Shown: positions 37,805 through 46,758, numbered from the stretch's first letter. The stretch: 47,860 bases of DNA from Clostridium sp. CAG:411 (GCA_000437275.1 FR899666.1:1-47860), one strand, 5' to 3'. The notes: generated by a model from the letters alone, not told the origin. A program made the numbers and translations.

Positions 37805-39850
37805 TTATTTCGATTTTTTATTTTTGCTCGTATAATATTGTGCGGACTGATCAAAAAGAGCTTTTAGCATATATTGATTTCTTGCCCCTTTTACCCAGTT
37901 TACATTTTTTGTGACAAAATGATTTAATTTCACCATATATTCGTCTGGGGTTATATCGCCATCCGCTACATAAGTGAGTCCTTTTTCCCAGCTTGCAGTC
38001 AATTCTGGATTCAGTAAAGCACGAATCGAAGAATTCACTACATCAAAAATCATTTCTCCAAGTTGTGTTGGTGTGATAATCTGCGTTTTTTTGTTCAAAT
38101 TTATATAGCCAATCTTAAAAAGTTTATTTAAAATTTCGGCTCTGGTCGCACTGGTTCCGATACCACTACCTTTAATTTGTGCACGCAAATCTTCATCTTC
38201 AATCAGTTGCCCAGCATTTTCCATCGCTAAAATCATGGAACCGGAATTGTAACGTTTTGGAGGGGAAGTTTCGCCTTCCTTTATCTGTAATTCTTCTACT
38301 GGGATGGTAGTTCCCTTTTTTAAGGCAGAAATTGCATCCACCAGCGAAGCATCAAAACTTTCCTCATCCTCACCCTCTTTGTCAGTTTTCTTCTTTTTAT
38401 CAAAGAAAGAAAATGGGGTTACTTTTAAATACCCTTCCTTCACCAGAATTTTGGAGGAAGCAAAAAAAGCTTCTTTTTTATCCGCAATTTCTAAGTAGTC
38501 CATCGTAGCGGTAATACTGATTTTTTGGTATTCTGCCGCAGGAAAGAAAATACTTAAAAAACGACGGACAATGACTTCATAGACCTTTGCTGCGGTAGGA
38601 GGTAAGGCGTTTAAAGCACCAAATCCCTGTCCAGTTGGAATGATAGCATAATGGTCTGTAATTTGTTTGTCATTTACATACCTTGTTTTTTCAAGTCCCT
38701 GATAATACTTGCCGTTTAAAATTTCCTCTGCAAAGGGGCGAATCATGGAATAATTCTTTAATCCGCTGATATTTTTTGTGATTTCTTTACTAACGGCAGT
38801 AGATAGTACACGGGCATCCGTTCTTGGATAAGTAACCAGTTTTTTTTCATATAACGACTGGGTAATTTTTAATGTTTCATCTGGGCTGATTTTAAACAAT
38901 TTGGAGCATACATTTTGTAACTCTGCCAAATTGAATAATAGAGGTGGATTCTTCTTCTCTTTTTTCTTTTCAATTTTTGTAATGGTAGCTTCTAAAGGTT
39001 GCGTTTTCGATAAATCATCGATTAATTTTTGTGCATCCTCTTTCTTTTTAAAGCCATTTTCTTTGTAAAGAGCAGGAGAATTGAAATAGAGAGAACTTTC
39101 TACACTTCTCCATTCCCCCTGAAATGTTTTACCAGAGGCATTAAGCCCAGCTAAAACACGATAAAAAGGTGTTTTTACAAAGGCACGGATTTCCCGTTCC
39201 CGTCGGACAACCATGCCAAGAACACAAGTCATAACTCGTCCTACAGAGATGGCTCCTTTTTGCGTACCGTTTAAATAATCCCGTACCTGATATCCGTATT
39301 TTAAAGTTAATACTCTGGAAAAGTTGATTCCCATTAAATAATCTTCTTTTGCTCTAAGATAAGCAGAGGCAGAAAGATTGTCATAGGAAGATAAAGGTTT
39401 TGCCTCACGAATACCTCGAAGAATTTCTTCTTCTGTTTGTGAATCAATCCATACACGCCTTTTATCTTTTGTGGCAGGAACTGCAGCGAGCTGGTCCACC
39501 AGACGATAAATATATTCTCCTTCTCGTCCTGAGTCCGTACAGACATAAATGGTAGAAACATCCTCACGATTTAAAAGTCCCTTTACAATCTCAAATTGTT
39601 TTTGAACGGCGGGGATTACTTCATATAAATAAGTATCAGGAAGAAAGGGAATGGTATCGTAGGACCATTTTTTCAGAGAAGCATCATAGACTTCGGGATA
39701 ACTCATGGTTACTAGATGACCAACACACCAGGTAACGATGGAGTCCTCAGATTCCAAATACCCGTCTTTTCTTTTTCCGTTTATTTTCAGTGCTTTGGCA
39801 AACTCTTGCGCTACACTAGGTTTTTCTGCAATGTATACACTTTTAGACAT
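37805..39850 (-). CDS. topB: DNA topoisomerase III (type IA)
   Basis: This 681-residue enzyme is a type IA topoisomerase of the TopB class. The Toprim domain starts with YIAEKPSVA (Glu9) and contains the metal-binding DSGREGE (from Asp106). The DNA-linking tyrosine is Tyr341 in LVTYPRTDARVLS. The gate region and the GIGTSATRAEIL motif are present, and no C-terminal zinc fingers are visible. It relaxes and decatenates DNA through a single-strand break. Copies of topB also travel on conjugative elements, but no conjugation genes are visible here, so I read it as chromosomal. The leader reads AAGGGATG before the ATG. Confidence 0.93.
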   Translation of the reverse strand: MSKSVYIAEKPSVAQEFAKALKINGKRKDGYLESEDSIVTWCVGHLVTMSYPEVYDASLKKWSYDTIPFLPDTYLYEVIPAVQKQFEIVKGLLNREDVSTIYVCTDSGREGEYIYRLVDQLAAVPATKDKRRVWIDSQTEEEILRGIREAKPLSSYDNLSASAYLRAKEDYLMGINFSRVLTLKYGYQVRDYLNGTQKGAISVGRVMTCVLGMVVRREREIRAFVKTPFYRVLAGLNASGKTFQGEWRSVESSLYFNSPALYKENGFKKKEDAQKLIDDLSKTQPLEATITKIEKKKEKKNPPLLFNLAELQNVCSKLFKISPDETLKITQSLYEKKLVTYPRTDARVLSTAVSKEITKNISGLKNYSMIRPFAEEILNGKYYQGLEKTRYVNDKQITDHYAIIPTGQGFGALNALPPTAAKVYEVIVRRFLSIFFPAAEYQKISITATMDYLEIADKKEAFFASSKILVKEGYLKVTPFSFFDKKKKTDKEGEDEESFDASLVDAISALKKGTTIPVEELQIKEGETSPPKRYNSGSMILAMENAGQLIEDEDLRAQIKGSGIGTSATRAEILNKLFKIGYINLNKKTQIITPTQLGEMIFDVVNSSIRALLNPELTASWEKGLTYVADGDITPDEYMVKLNHFVTKNVNWVKGARNQYMLKALFDQSAQYYTSKNKKSK

Positions 39851-40191
39851 AAAATTTGTACATCCCTTACTGTTGTTTGTTCTATTTAAAAAAACAATAT
39901 TATAGTAGAATATCGTTCTAATTATAGCAGTAATACTAAGGATTCACAAGGGAGAATCCATAGAAAACCCATGGAAGGAAAGAGTAGGAACTTTAAGAAA
40001 ATCCTGTTATCTGGCTGTTACTAAGCAAAATAGGATACGGGAATAAATTATTTATAAAAGTGCAAGTAGAAAAGCGGATTGCGAGTATCCTTAACTTGTA
40101 AGAGTAGAGGAAGAATACGATTAGAAATGAGCACTGCAATTGAAGCAAAAACAAAGGTTCGTTTTCAAGGCTTATGTATCTGGAAAAAGAC
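39851..40191. other. Intergenic region between topB and ferredoxin, no gene recognised
   Basis: I see no convincing open reading frame or known RNA here. It holds the topB leader on the minus strand, which includes TATAAT-like boxes without a clear -35 box. Two small stem candidates are also visible: GGATTC/GAATCC around 39940-39959, and ATCCT/AGGAT arms around 40001-40035. None is strong enough to name. The region might hold the topB promoter or an unrecognised short RNA. Confidence 0.4.
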
Positions 40192-40220
40192 TTGTATTAA
40201 CAAAAAAATTGTATTATAAT
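40192..40220 (+). promoter_or_regulatory. Sigma-A-type promoter of the ferredoxin gene
   Basis: A -35 box TTGTAT at 40192-40197 and a consensus -10 box TATAAT at 40215-40220 are separated by exactly 17 bp. Transcription would start about 25 bp before the ribosome site AAAGGAGG of the ferredoxin gene. Confidence 0.75.
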
Positions 40221-40252
40221 TCGGGTATAAGTAAAAAAAGGAGGATAAAGTT

Positions 40253-40420
40253 ATGGCATTTGTAATTTCTGATTCATGTATTTCATGCGGAAGCTGTGCT
40301 GGAGAATGTCCAGTAAGTGCAATCGCAGAGGGAGATGGAAAATTCGAAATTGATGAAGCATCATGCATTTCATGTGGTACATGCGCTGGTGTCTGTCCAG
40401 TAGGAGCAATTTCAGAATAA
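40253..40420 (+). CDS. 2[4Fe-4S] ferredoxin
   Basis: This 55-residue protein is too short for most gene tables but unmistakable. It has two CxxCxxCxxxCP cluster motifs, CISCGSCAGECP and CISCGTCAGVCP, in a symmetric clostridial ferredoxin fold. It carries low-potential electrons in the cytoplasm for anaerobic redox enzymes. AAAGGAGGATAAAGTT precedes the ATG at 40253. A promoter at 40192 and a strong terminator hairpin beginning at 40442 make it a single-gene transcript. Two minus-strand frames cover it but are shadows. Confidence 0.95.
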   Translation: MAFVISDSCISCGSCAGECPVSAIAEGDGKFEIDEASCISCGTCAGVCPVGAISE

Positions 40421-40441
40421 TCCGTAAGCACGAAGCCGTGC

Positions 40442-40513
40442 ACACATAAAGAAAAGCAGTCTCCGTCCAAGCTCGCTTGGAAAGGAGGCTGCTTTTCTTT
40501 ATGTGTATAGGGC
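40442..40513 (+). terminator. Very long rho-independent terminator after ferredoxin
   Basis: The arms at 40442-40464 (ACACATAAAGAAAAGCAG...) and 40484-40506 pair over 23 positions with one G-U. An inner TCCAAG/CTTGGA stem closes on CTCG. The right arm contains the T-rich GCTTTTCTTTATG. The size is unusual, and the stem is nearly symmetric, so it could act in both directions. Confidence 0.75.
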
Positions 40514-40523
40514 GAGAGCCCGA
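40469..40523. repeat. 55-bp direct repeat, copy 1
   Basis: This segment begins AAGCTCGCTTGGAAA and ends GGGCGAGAGCCCGA. A copy with a handful of mismatches lies at 40570-40624, 101 bp downstream. Copy 1 contains the right half of the ferredoxin terminator. The sequence is richer in GC than its surroundings. Confidence 0.8.
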
Positions 40524-40569
40524 TGAGGATGTGTGCAAGCACAGACTCTGCACGGCGTGAGAAGAGGAA

Positions 40570-40624
40570 AAGCTCGCTTGGAAAAGAGGTTGCCTTTCTT
40601 TATGTGCATAGGGCGAGGGCCCGA
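40570..40624. repeat. 55-bp direct repeat, copy 2
   Basis: This degenerate second copy of the element at 40469-40523 keeps AAGCTCGCTTGGAAA, the CTTTCTTTATGTG core and the terminal GGGCGAGGGCCCGA. The left arm needed to form the full terminator hairpin is missing here, so it is probably a partial duplication. It ends 17 bp before the vanR promoter. Confidence 0.8.
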
Positions 40625-40640
40625 ATCTACAGACCTAATA

Positions 40641-40669
40641 TTGTATTACTATACTTTTGATGCTACAAT
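40641..40669 (+). promoter_or_regulatory. Promoter upstream of vanR
   Basis: TTGTAT at 40641-40646 and TACAAT at 40664-40669 are 17 bp apart. The start of transcription would lie about 50 bp before the vanR ATG. Auto-activation by phospho-VanR is usual in van operons, but I did not recognise a VanR binding site here. Confidence 0.6.
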
Positions 40670-40725
40670 AAAAAGAGCTTAATTACCAGATATGATATTG
40701 CTGATAAGGAGAATGAAAGTTAATT

Positions 40726-41427
40726 ATGAATGAACACATTTTAATTGTTGATGATGAAAAAGAAATAGCCGATTTAATTGAACTTTATCTAACGAACGAT
40801 GGCTACAAAATACATAAGTTTTACAATGGTCGTGATGCGTTGAACTGCATTGAAACTGAAAAAATTGATTTGGCAATTTTAGATGTGATGCTGCCCGATA
40901 TTGATGGATTTCGTATTTGTCAAAAAATCAGGGAACAATATTTTTACCCTGTTATTATGCTGACGGCAAAAGTGGAAGATACGGACAAGATTATGGGGCT
41001 TACGATTGGTGCAGATGATTATATTACCAAACCATTTAATCCGTTGGAAGTTGTTGCAAGGGTAAAAACACAGCTTCGGCGATATGTCCGTTATAATAAT
41101 GCAGCGTGTGAGAAAAAAGAAGTATCTGTTGCAGAATATGATATAAGGGGGCTTGTGATAAACCAAGATACGCACAAATGCAGTTTGTATGGAAAGGAAA
41201 TTGTTTTAACACCAATTGAATTTTCTATCCTTTGGTATTTATGTGAGAACAAAGGGAAGGTTATTCCGTCAGAAGAATTGTTTGAAAATGTCTGGAAAGA
41301 AAAATTTCTTGACAACAACAATACGGTAATGGCGCATATCGGAAGGCTGAGAGAAAAACTTGGCGAGCCAGCAAAAAATCCAAAGTTTATAAAAACAGTA
41401 TGGGGAGTTGGATATACCATTGAATAA
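40726..41427 (+). CDS. vanR: VanR-type response regulator (OmpR family)
   Basis: This 233-residue regulator has a receiver domain with Asp9/Asp10, phospho-acceptor Asp53 (ILDVMLPDIDG), Thr80 and Lys102 (ITKPF). An OmpR-type winged-helix domain follows, ending with KFIKTVWGVGYTIE. It is phosphorylated by the sensor kinase encoded immediately downstream, which starts inside this gene, and should activate the ligase/racemase genes. I name it vanR from context: the ligase and VanT below are of VanG type. The AAGGAG at 40706-40711 lies rather far (14 bp) from the ATG. Confidence 0.85.
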   Translation: MNEHILIVDDEKEIADLIELYLTNDGYKIHKFYNGRDALNCIETEKIDLAILDVMLPDIDGFRICQKIREQYFYPVIMLTAKVEDTDKIMGLTIGADDYITKPFNPLEVVARVKTQLRRYVRYNNAACEKKEVSVAEYDIRGLVINQDTHKCSLYGKEIVLTPIEFSILWYLCENKGKVIPSEELFENVWKEKFLDNNNTVMAHIGRLREKLGEPAKNPKFIKTVWGVGYTIE

Positions 41428-42544
41428 ACATAAAATAAGCAGAGAATTTAAACAGCTTCAAAATCAAATATTTCTCAGGACGGCGATAATTTTATTTACC
41501 GCAGTAATATTGACATTTGGCTTATATAGTTTTGTATTAGCGGGGCATTTTGCCAATGGTGTAGTTGCCTTTCTAACATTGTTTGTGGGAGACTATAATG
41601 TTGCATTGAATATATATTCGCAGGTTATCCGAGAAAATATGGACTTTTTTGTTCTGGTTGCTGTTTTAATTATATTTTTAATTATCTTGCGTATGTATTT
41701 GAGGGGATTTACAAAATACTTTAATGAAATTAATTCAGGTATTGATGCGTTGATTGATGAAAATTCAGGGGATGTTGTGCTATCCCCTGAATTGATTGCA
41801 ACAGAAAAGAAAATAAATTCCATCAAACATACTCTTGAACAAAGAAAATTGGCAACGGAAATTGAAGAAAAACGTAAGAACGACCTTGTTGTTTATCTTG
41901 CACACGATTTGAAAACACCGCTTACTTCTGTAATCGGGTATTTAACATTGCTTCGAGATGAAAATCAAATATCAGAAGAGCTCAGAGAAAAATATCTGTC
42001 AATATCTCTGGAAAAAGCGGAGCGTCTGGAAGAGTTAATCAATGAATTTTTTGAAATTACCCGTTTCAATCTTTCTAATATTACGCTTGCATACAGTAAG
42101 GTGAATCTAACCCGTTTACTTGAACAGCTTACATTTGAATTTAAGCCGATGTTTTTAGAAAAGGATTTACAATGTGAGCTTGAAATGCAGCCAGATACAA
42201 TGGTCAGGTGCGATGTAAATAAGATGCAGCGTGTTCTTGATAATTTGTTACGAAATGCGGTTAATTACAGTTTTGATGGCGGTACGATTCGTATTGTTGC
42301 TACGCAGGAAGAAAATACCTTGCACATTAAATTTATCAATAATGGTAACACAATCCCGCAAGAAAAATTAGAACGCATTTTTGAGCAGTTTTACAGACTG
42401 GATACAGCAAGAAGTTCCAGAAGTGGCGGGGCAGGATTGGGACTTGCAATTGCGAAAGAAATTGTGGAACTTCATGGTGGCAGTATAACAGCAAAGAGCG
42501 AAAACGAAAGAATTGAATTTGAGGTAAGTATTCCTCTTTCGTAG
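41420..42544 (+). CDS. vanS: VanS-type sensor histidine kinase
   Basis: This kinase of about 374 residues has two N-terminal membrane helices enclosing a short extracytoplasmic loop, then a HisKA domain with the phosphorylated His in YLAHDLKTPLTSVIGY (His166 counted from 41408, His162 from 41420). A complete HATPase domain follows with NLLRNAVNYS, the FEQFYRLDTAR box and GGAGLGLAI. It senses the antibiotic or its effect at the membrane and controls VanR. Both possible starts are TTG. I prefer 41420 because GGGGAG at 41402-41407 directly abuts the one at 41408, leaving it no spacing. It overlaps vanR slightly, as usual for such pairs. The loop is small, as in other VanG-type sensors. Confidence 0.85.
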   Translation: MNKHKISREFKQLQNQIFLRTAIILFTAVILTFGLYSFVLAGHFANGVVAFLTLFVGDYNVALNIYSQVIRENMDFFVLVAVLIIFLIILRMYLRGFTKYFNEINSGIDALIDENSGDVVLSPELIATEKKINSIKHTLEQRKLATEIEEKRKNDLVVYLAHDLKTPLTSVIGYLTLLRDENQISEELREKYLSISLEKAERLEELINEFFEITRFNLSNITLAYSKVNLTRLLEQLTFEFKPMFLEKDLQCELEMQPDTMVRCDVNKMQRVLDNLLRNAVNYSFDGGTIRIVATQEENTLHIKFINNGNTIPQEKLERIFEQFYRLDTARSSRSGGAGLGLAIAKEIVELHGGSITAKSENERIEFEVSIPLS

Positions 42545-42578
42545 GAAAATCGTAAGATTTTTCGTAGATAAAACAGAG

Positions 42579-42634
42579 AAAAAGCATTCATGGTTTTGAT
42601 ATAATAATCAAAGATCATGAGTGCTTTTTTGCTT
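42579..42634 (+). terminator. Terminator after vanS
   Basis: AAAAAGCATTCATG at 42579-42592 pairs with CATGAGTGCTTTTT at 42616-42629 with one G-U. An inner TTTGAT/ATCAAA stem is present and a T run follows. It separates the regulatory pair from the resistance genes, which therefore need their own promoter. Confidence 0.8.
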
Positions 42635-42726
42635 GTTCTTTTATGAAACCATAGTTTAATTTGTCAGGTCTAAGTTGACGACATTGGATATGCACTTGTC
42701 CGATTTATTATAGGAGGAATAAGAAT

Positions 42727-43305
42727 ATGCTTATTATAGAAGAAATACTAGGATATTTTTTAATAGGAATCATAATAATGTTAATTTTAGCAGTATGTTA
42801 TCTGCCTTTTTATTTTATTTTGAGAAAAAAGATACCCTTAGCACGTCAGATTACTTATTTTCTATTTGGTGCTTGCGTTTTTGTTATTTGTAGCGCAACG
42901 TTTTTAGAATGGATCGTTATGAGTTTGTTGGATGGCAGAGCAATACTTGTGGAGGAACATTCTCTTAATCTGATACCCTTTCAATTTATTTTTACAACTT
43001 GGAAAATGGAGGCGAGAGAGCAGATTACGCAGACCATTGCCAATATTATAATGTTTCTGCCATTAGGATTTATCTTTCCTGTTACATTTAAGAAAGCACG
43101 ATCTTTTAGGAAAACTTTTGTTTGTATGATGTGTTTTTCGTTTTTCATAGAATTTGTGCAGTTTTTTATTGGACGGTCAGCAGATATTGATGACCTCATG
43201 TTGAATACCTTAGGCGGTGCATTGGGGTATTTTATTTTCTATCTTTTTTCAAAGCTGTTCAAAGAGAAAAAAATATGGAAAAAATTAAATGAAACGGTAT
43301 CGTAA
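42727..43305 (+). CDS. VanZ-family membrane protein
   Basis: This 192-residue protein has about five membrane helices and the VanZ-family hallmarks: SLNLIPF, the NIIMFLPLGFIFP stretch, and the SFFIEFVQFFIGRSADIDDLMLNTLGGALGY region. In the vanA cluster VanZ gives low-level teicoplanin resistance by an unclear mechanism, and many paralogues have unknown roles. A TAGGAGGAAT ribosome site precedes the ATG. Terminator-like hairpins flank it on both sides (42579 and 43367), so it may be transcribed on its own. VanZ is not part of the canonical vanG operon as I know it, where vanY and vanW occupy this place. Confidence 0.8.
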   Translation: MLIIEEILGYFLIGIIIMLILAVCYLPFYFILRKKIPLARQITYFLFGACVFVICSATFLEWIVMSLLDGRAILVEEHSLNLIPFQFIFTTWKMEAREQITQTIANIIMFLPLGFIFPVTFKKARSFRKTFVCMMCFSFFIEFVQFFIGRSADIDDLMLNTLGGALGYFIFYLFSKLFKEKKIWKKLNETVS

Positions 43306-43366
43306 GAATTTTTTAAGAAATTCCATAGAAAATCAATAGAATATCTTTTGATGGAACAAATAAACG

Positions 43367-43418
43367 ACACTCTTGTTATTGGTACAATGATAGTACCGAA
43401 GCAAGAGTGTTTTGTTTT
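43367..43418 (+). terminator. Terminator or attenuator-like hairpin upstream of the vanG ligase
   Basis: ACACTCTTG at 43367-43375 pairs with CAAGAGTGT at 43402-43410, an inner GGTAC/GTACC stem is present, and TTTTGTTTT follows. It lies in the 172-bp gap between the vanZ-like gene and the ligase gene. It could end the vanZ transcript or attenuate readthrough into the ligase gene. Confidence 0.75.
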
Positions 43419-43477
43419 AGAAAGAAACTACTTTAAGCTAACGGATAATAAAAACATTGAAGAAAGAAGGATATGAA

Positions 43478-44524
43478 ATGAAAAAGAAAAGAATCGCAGT
43501 TATTTTTGGTGGAAACTCAACAGAATATGAAGTGTCGTTGCAATCGGCATCTTCTGTTTTTGAAAACGTAAACAAGGAAAAATTTGAGATTATTCCTATT
43601 GGAATTACAAGAAATGGAGAATGGTATCACTATAGGGGTGATATAGAAAAGATTGCAGAGAATACTTGGTTTACGGATGAAAAAAATTTGTATTCTGTTG
43701 CCGTATCACAAGATTGTTCCATTAAGGGGTTTATAGAATTTGAAAAGAACAAATTTCGTATTATCCCAGTGGATTTAGTATTTCCTGTGCTACATGGAAA
43801 AAATGGCGAGGACGGTACGTTACAAGGATTATTTGAATTAGCAGGAATACCTGTCGTTGGTTGTGACACACTTTCGTCAGCACTTTGCATGGATAAAAAC
43901 AGGGCGCATAAACTTGCCAGTCTTGCAGGTGTTTCCGTACCCAAATCGGTTACCTTTAAAAGCTTTGACAAGGAAGCAGCGTTGAAAAAAATAGAAGGAG
44001 AATTAAGCTATCCACTATTTGTAAAACCTGTTCGTGCAGGTTCCTCCTTTGGAATAACAAAGGTAACCGAAAAGCAGGAGCTTGAAGCGGCTATTCAGTT
44101 AGCATTTGAACACGATACGGAAGTTATTGTGGAAGAAAACATTGATGGCTTTGAGGTTGGATGTGCCGTACTCGGTATAGACGAACTTCTTGTAGGTAGG
44201 GTTGATGAAATCGAATTATCAAGTGGATTTTTTGATTACAGCGAAAAATACACGCTGAAGTCCTCCAAAATATATATGCCTGCAAGAATAGATGCGGAAA
44301 CAGAAAAAAGAATACAGGAAACAGGAGTTGCTATTTACAGGGCTTTAGGGTGTTCGGGCTTTGCAAGAGTGGATATGTTTTATACTACCTCTGGGGAAAT
44401 TGTGTTTAATGAAGTAAATACTATTCCAGGTTTTACCTCTCATAGCCGTTATCCAAACATGATGAAAGGTATTGGTTTGTCTTTTGCAGAGATGCTCGAC
44501 AAATTGATAGGTTTATATGCGTAA
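43478..44524 (+). CDS. vanG: D-Ala-D-Ser ligase, VanG type
   Basis: This 348-residue ATP-grasp ligase carries the family motifs GGNSTEYEVS at 11, FPVLHGKNGEDGTLQG, FVKPVRAGSSFGITKV, and NEVNTIPGFTSHSRYP at 311. The omega-loop reads DYSEKYTLKSSKIYMPAR, the EKY pattern typical of D-Ala-D-Ala and D-Ala-D-Ser ligases rather than D-Ala-D-Lac ligases. With a serine racemase encoded just downstream, D-Ala-D-Ser is the likely product, giving low-level vancomycin resistance. I chose ATG 43478 because GAAGGA lies six bases upstream; a TTG at 43457 is less likely. The gene for the D,D-peptidase VanXY that normally follows is absent. Confidence 0.88.
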   Translation: MKKKRIAVIFGGNSTEYEVSLQSASSVFENVNKEKFEIIPIGITRNGEWYHYRGDIEKIAENTWFTDEKNLYSVAVSQDCSIKGFIEFEKNKFRIIPVDLVFPVLHGKNGEDGTLQGLFELAGIPVVGCDTLSSALCMDKNRAHKLASLAGVSVPKSVTFKSFDKEAALKKIEGELSYPLFVKPVRAGSSFGITKVTEKQELEAAIQLAFEHDTEVIVEENIDGFEVGCAVLGIDELLVGRVDEIELSSGFFDYSEKYTLKSSKIYMPARIDAETEKRIQETGVAIYRALGCSGFARVDMFYTTSGEIVFNEVNTIPGFTSHSRYPNMMKGIGLSFAEMLDKLIGLYA

Positions 44525-44584
44525 GGATGAAACAGGTGAAATGAAAAAGAGGACAAATTTGTTGTGACTTTATGGAGGAAAATG

Positions 44585-46723
44585 ATGACGAAACACGAAA
44601 GCTACTCTGGTATTGATTATTTTAGAATGGCAGCAGCCTTATTGATTGTTGCTATTCATACCTCTCCACTTGCTTCTTTTAGTGCAACAGGCGACTTTAT
44701 AGTTACACGCATTATAGCGCGTGTAGCTGTTCCCTTCTTTTTTGTGACATCTGGATTTTTTTTGATTTCCAGATATTCATATAATGCGGATAAATTAAAA
44801 ACATTTATAAAAAGGACAGCCTGTATCTATGGAATTGCAATCGTTATATATATACCTATTAACATTTATAACGGCTATTTTAGGATGGAGAATCTTTTGC
44901 CTAATCTTATAAAAGACATTATATTTGATGGTACGTTGTATCACTTGTGGTATCTTCCAGCATCAATTATTGGGGCGGCAATTGCTTGGTATCTGGTGAA
45001 ACGAGTATCCTATCGAAAGGCATTTGTCATAACAACCGTACTTTACCTTGTTGGATTGTTTGGAGATAGCTATTATGGCATTGCACAAGACATACCTTGT
45101 TTACATAATTTTTATCGCATGTTATTCCAAGTGACAGATTACACAAGAAATGGAATATTTTTTGCTCCTATCTTTTTTGTGTTAGGCGGCTACATAGCAG
45201 ACAACAAAAATAAGTTTACATGTAAAGAAAGTATAGAAGGTTTGGTTGTTTGTTTTGTACTGATGTTTGGAGAAGCACTTACATTACATCATTTTGGCTT
45301 GCAACGGCACGATAGTATGTATGTGTTTTTAGTTCCAAGTGTTTGCTTTTTATGTTATCTTCTTATGCGCTTTAAAGGAAAGCGAAAAGTGCAATTACGC
45401 ACCATATCTTTGCTTACTTATATTATGCATCCACTTGTAATTGTGGGGATACGTTTATTTGCTAAAGTTATACATCTTCAAAACTTGCTTGTGGAAAACA
45501 GCCTTATGTTTTATTTGTTAGTCTGTATTGTCTCAGTAGGGTTGGGAATAGTGCTGACTACAGTATGGGACAAATTCAAACCGAGAAAACCAAAACATAA
45601 TGTAGATACGGAGCGAGCGTATTTAGAAATCAATTTAAAGAATTTAGAGCATAATGTAAAGGTTTTACAAAGGGCAATGCCGCCACGCTGTAAATTGATG
45701 GCGGTTGTAAAGGCGGAAAGTTATGGACATGGTATGTATGGAATAACCACGTACTTAAATCAGATTGGTGTTTCTGCATTTGCGGTAGCAACAATTGATG
45801 AGGGGATTCAATTGCGAAAATACGGTGTTTCTGGAGAAATTCTAATTTTAGGTTATACATCGCCTTTGAGGGCAAAAGAACTTTACAAATATGAATTGAC
45901 ACAGACATTATTGGATTACCAATATTCTCTGCTACTAAATAAACAGGGCTATGAGATTAAGGCACATATTAAAATAGATACAGGGATGCACCGATTGGGA
46001 TTTGCGACAGCGAATATAAAAGAAATCATTGCTGCTTTTTCTATGGAACATATTAAAATTACGGGCATTTTCACGCATCTATGTGCGGCTGACAGTAGAG
46101 AAGAAAAGGATATTGAATTTACACATGCTCAAATCATCAGCTTTTATAACCTGCTGGATGAATTAAGGAATAGGGCAGTGCAAATACCGAACGTACATAT
46201 TCAAAGCAGCTATGGACTATTAAATTATCCAGAGCTTTCTTGTGATTATGTCAGAGTGGGGATTGCAATGTATGGTGTGTTGACTTCTCTTAATGATGAA
46301 ACAAAGCTAAAACCTGATTTAAGACCCGTACTTGCCCTTAAAGCAAGAGTGGTATTGCTACGAAAAATCCGAAAAGGGGAAACCGTTGGTTATAATAGAA
46401 CATTTACCGCAAACAGGGATAGTTTGATTGCTATTTTACCAATTGGTTATGCAGATGGTTTCCCAAGAAATTTATCCTGTGGAAAGCATTATGCTTTGAT
46501 TTGTGGACAAAAAGCACCTATTATTGGAAGAATATGTATGGATCAACTTGTGGTGGATGTAACGGATGTTCGGAACGTTAAAATTGGAAATATAGCAACA
46601 TTGATTGGAAAAGATGGGGACGAAGAAATTACTGCACCGATGGTGGCTGAAAATTCTGAAAGTATTACCAATGAGCTGTTAAGCCGTATGGGACAGAGAT
46701 TGCGTATCGTTTATAAAAACTAA
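44585..46723 (+). CDS. vanT: Membrane-bound serine racemase VanT
   Basis: This fusion of about 712 residues has an N-terminal acyltransferase-3-like membrane domain of some 330 residues (about ten helices, beginning SGIDYFRMAAALLIVAIHTS) and a C-terminal alanine-racemase-like PLP domain. The PLP lysine is in MAVVKAESYGHG, and LPIGYADGFPR and GRICMDQ are present. Such proteins take up L-Ser and make D-Ser for the D-Ala-D-Ser ligase. I prefer ATG 44585 because GGAGG at 44574-44578 is six bases upstream; the frame opens at GTG 44564 and has another ATG at 44582. It lies 60 bp after the ligase gene, in the slot where vanXY would be expected to intervene. Both halves look intact. Confidence 0.9.
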   Translation: MTKHESYSGIDYFRMAAALLIVAIHTSPLASFSATGDFIVTRIIARVAVPFFFVTSGFFLISRYSYNADKLKTFIKRTACIYGIAIVIYIPINIYNGYFRMENLLPNLIKDIIFDGTLYHLWYLPASIIGAAIAWYLVKRVSYRKAFVITTVLYLVGLFGDSYYGIAQDIPCLHNFYRMLFQVTDYTRNGIFFAPIFFVLGGYIADNKNKFTCKESIEGLVVCFVLMFGEALTLHHFGLQRHDSMYVFLVPSVCFLCYLLMRFKGKRKVQLRTISLLTYIMHPLVIVGIRLFAKVIHLQNLLVENSLMFYLLVCIVSVGLGIVLTTVWDKFKPRKPKHNVDTERAYLEINLKNLEHNVKVLQRAMPPRCKLMAVVKAESYGHGMYGITTYLNQIGVSAFAVATIDEGIQLRKYGVSGEILILGYTSPLRAKELYKYELTQTLLDYQYSLLLNKQGYEIKAHIKIDTGMHRLGFATANIKEIIAAFSMEHIKITGIFTHLCAADSREEKDIEFTHAQIISFYNLLDELRNRAVQIPNVHIQSSYGLLNYPELSCDYVRVGIAMYGVLTSLNDETKLKPDLRPVLALKARVVLLRKIRKGETVGYNRTFTANRDSLIAILPIGYADGFPRNLSCGKHYALICGQKAPIIGRICMDQLVVDVTDVRNVKIGNIATLIGKDGDEEITAPMVAENSESITNELLSRMGQRLRIVYKN

Positions 46724-46758
46724 AAAAGAGGCATAAGCAATTACGGTTGTTTTTCAGG

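Noticed and set aside
37805..39850. topB taken as evidence of an integrative conjugative element
   Set aside because: No relaxase, integrase, type IV secretion or replication genes accompany it in the window.
39961..40014. Short frame starting ATGGAAGGAAAGAG
   Set aside because: It has only 17 codons, no ribosome site and no recognisable feature.
40165..40553. Two overlapping minus-strand frames of 125 and 100 codons
   Set aside because: They lie antisense to the clear ferredoxin gene and run through its terminator hairpin and repeat; the composition is not coding-like.
44525..44584. Search for a vanXY gene or remnant between ligase and racemase
   Set aside because: Only 60 bp lie between the genes and no remnant of a peptidase can be read.
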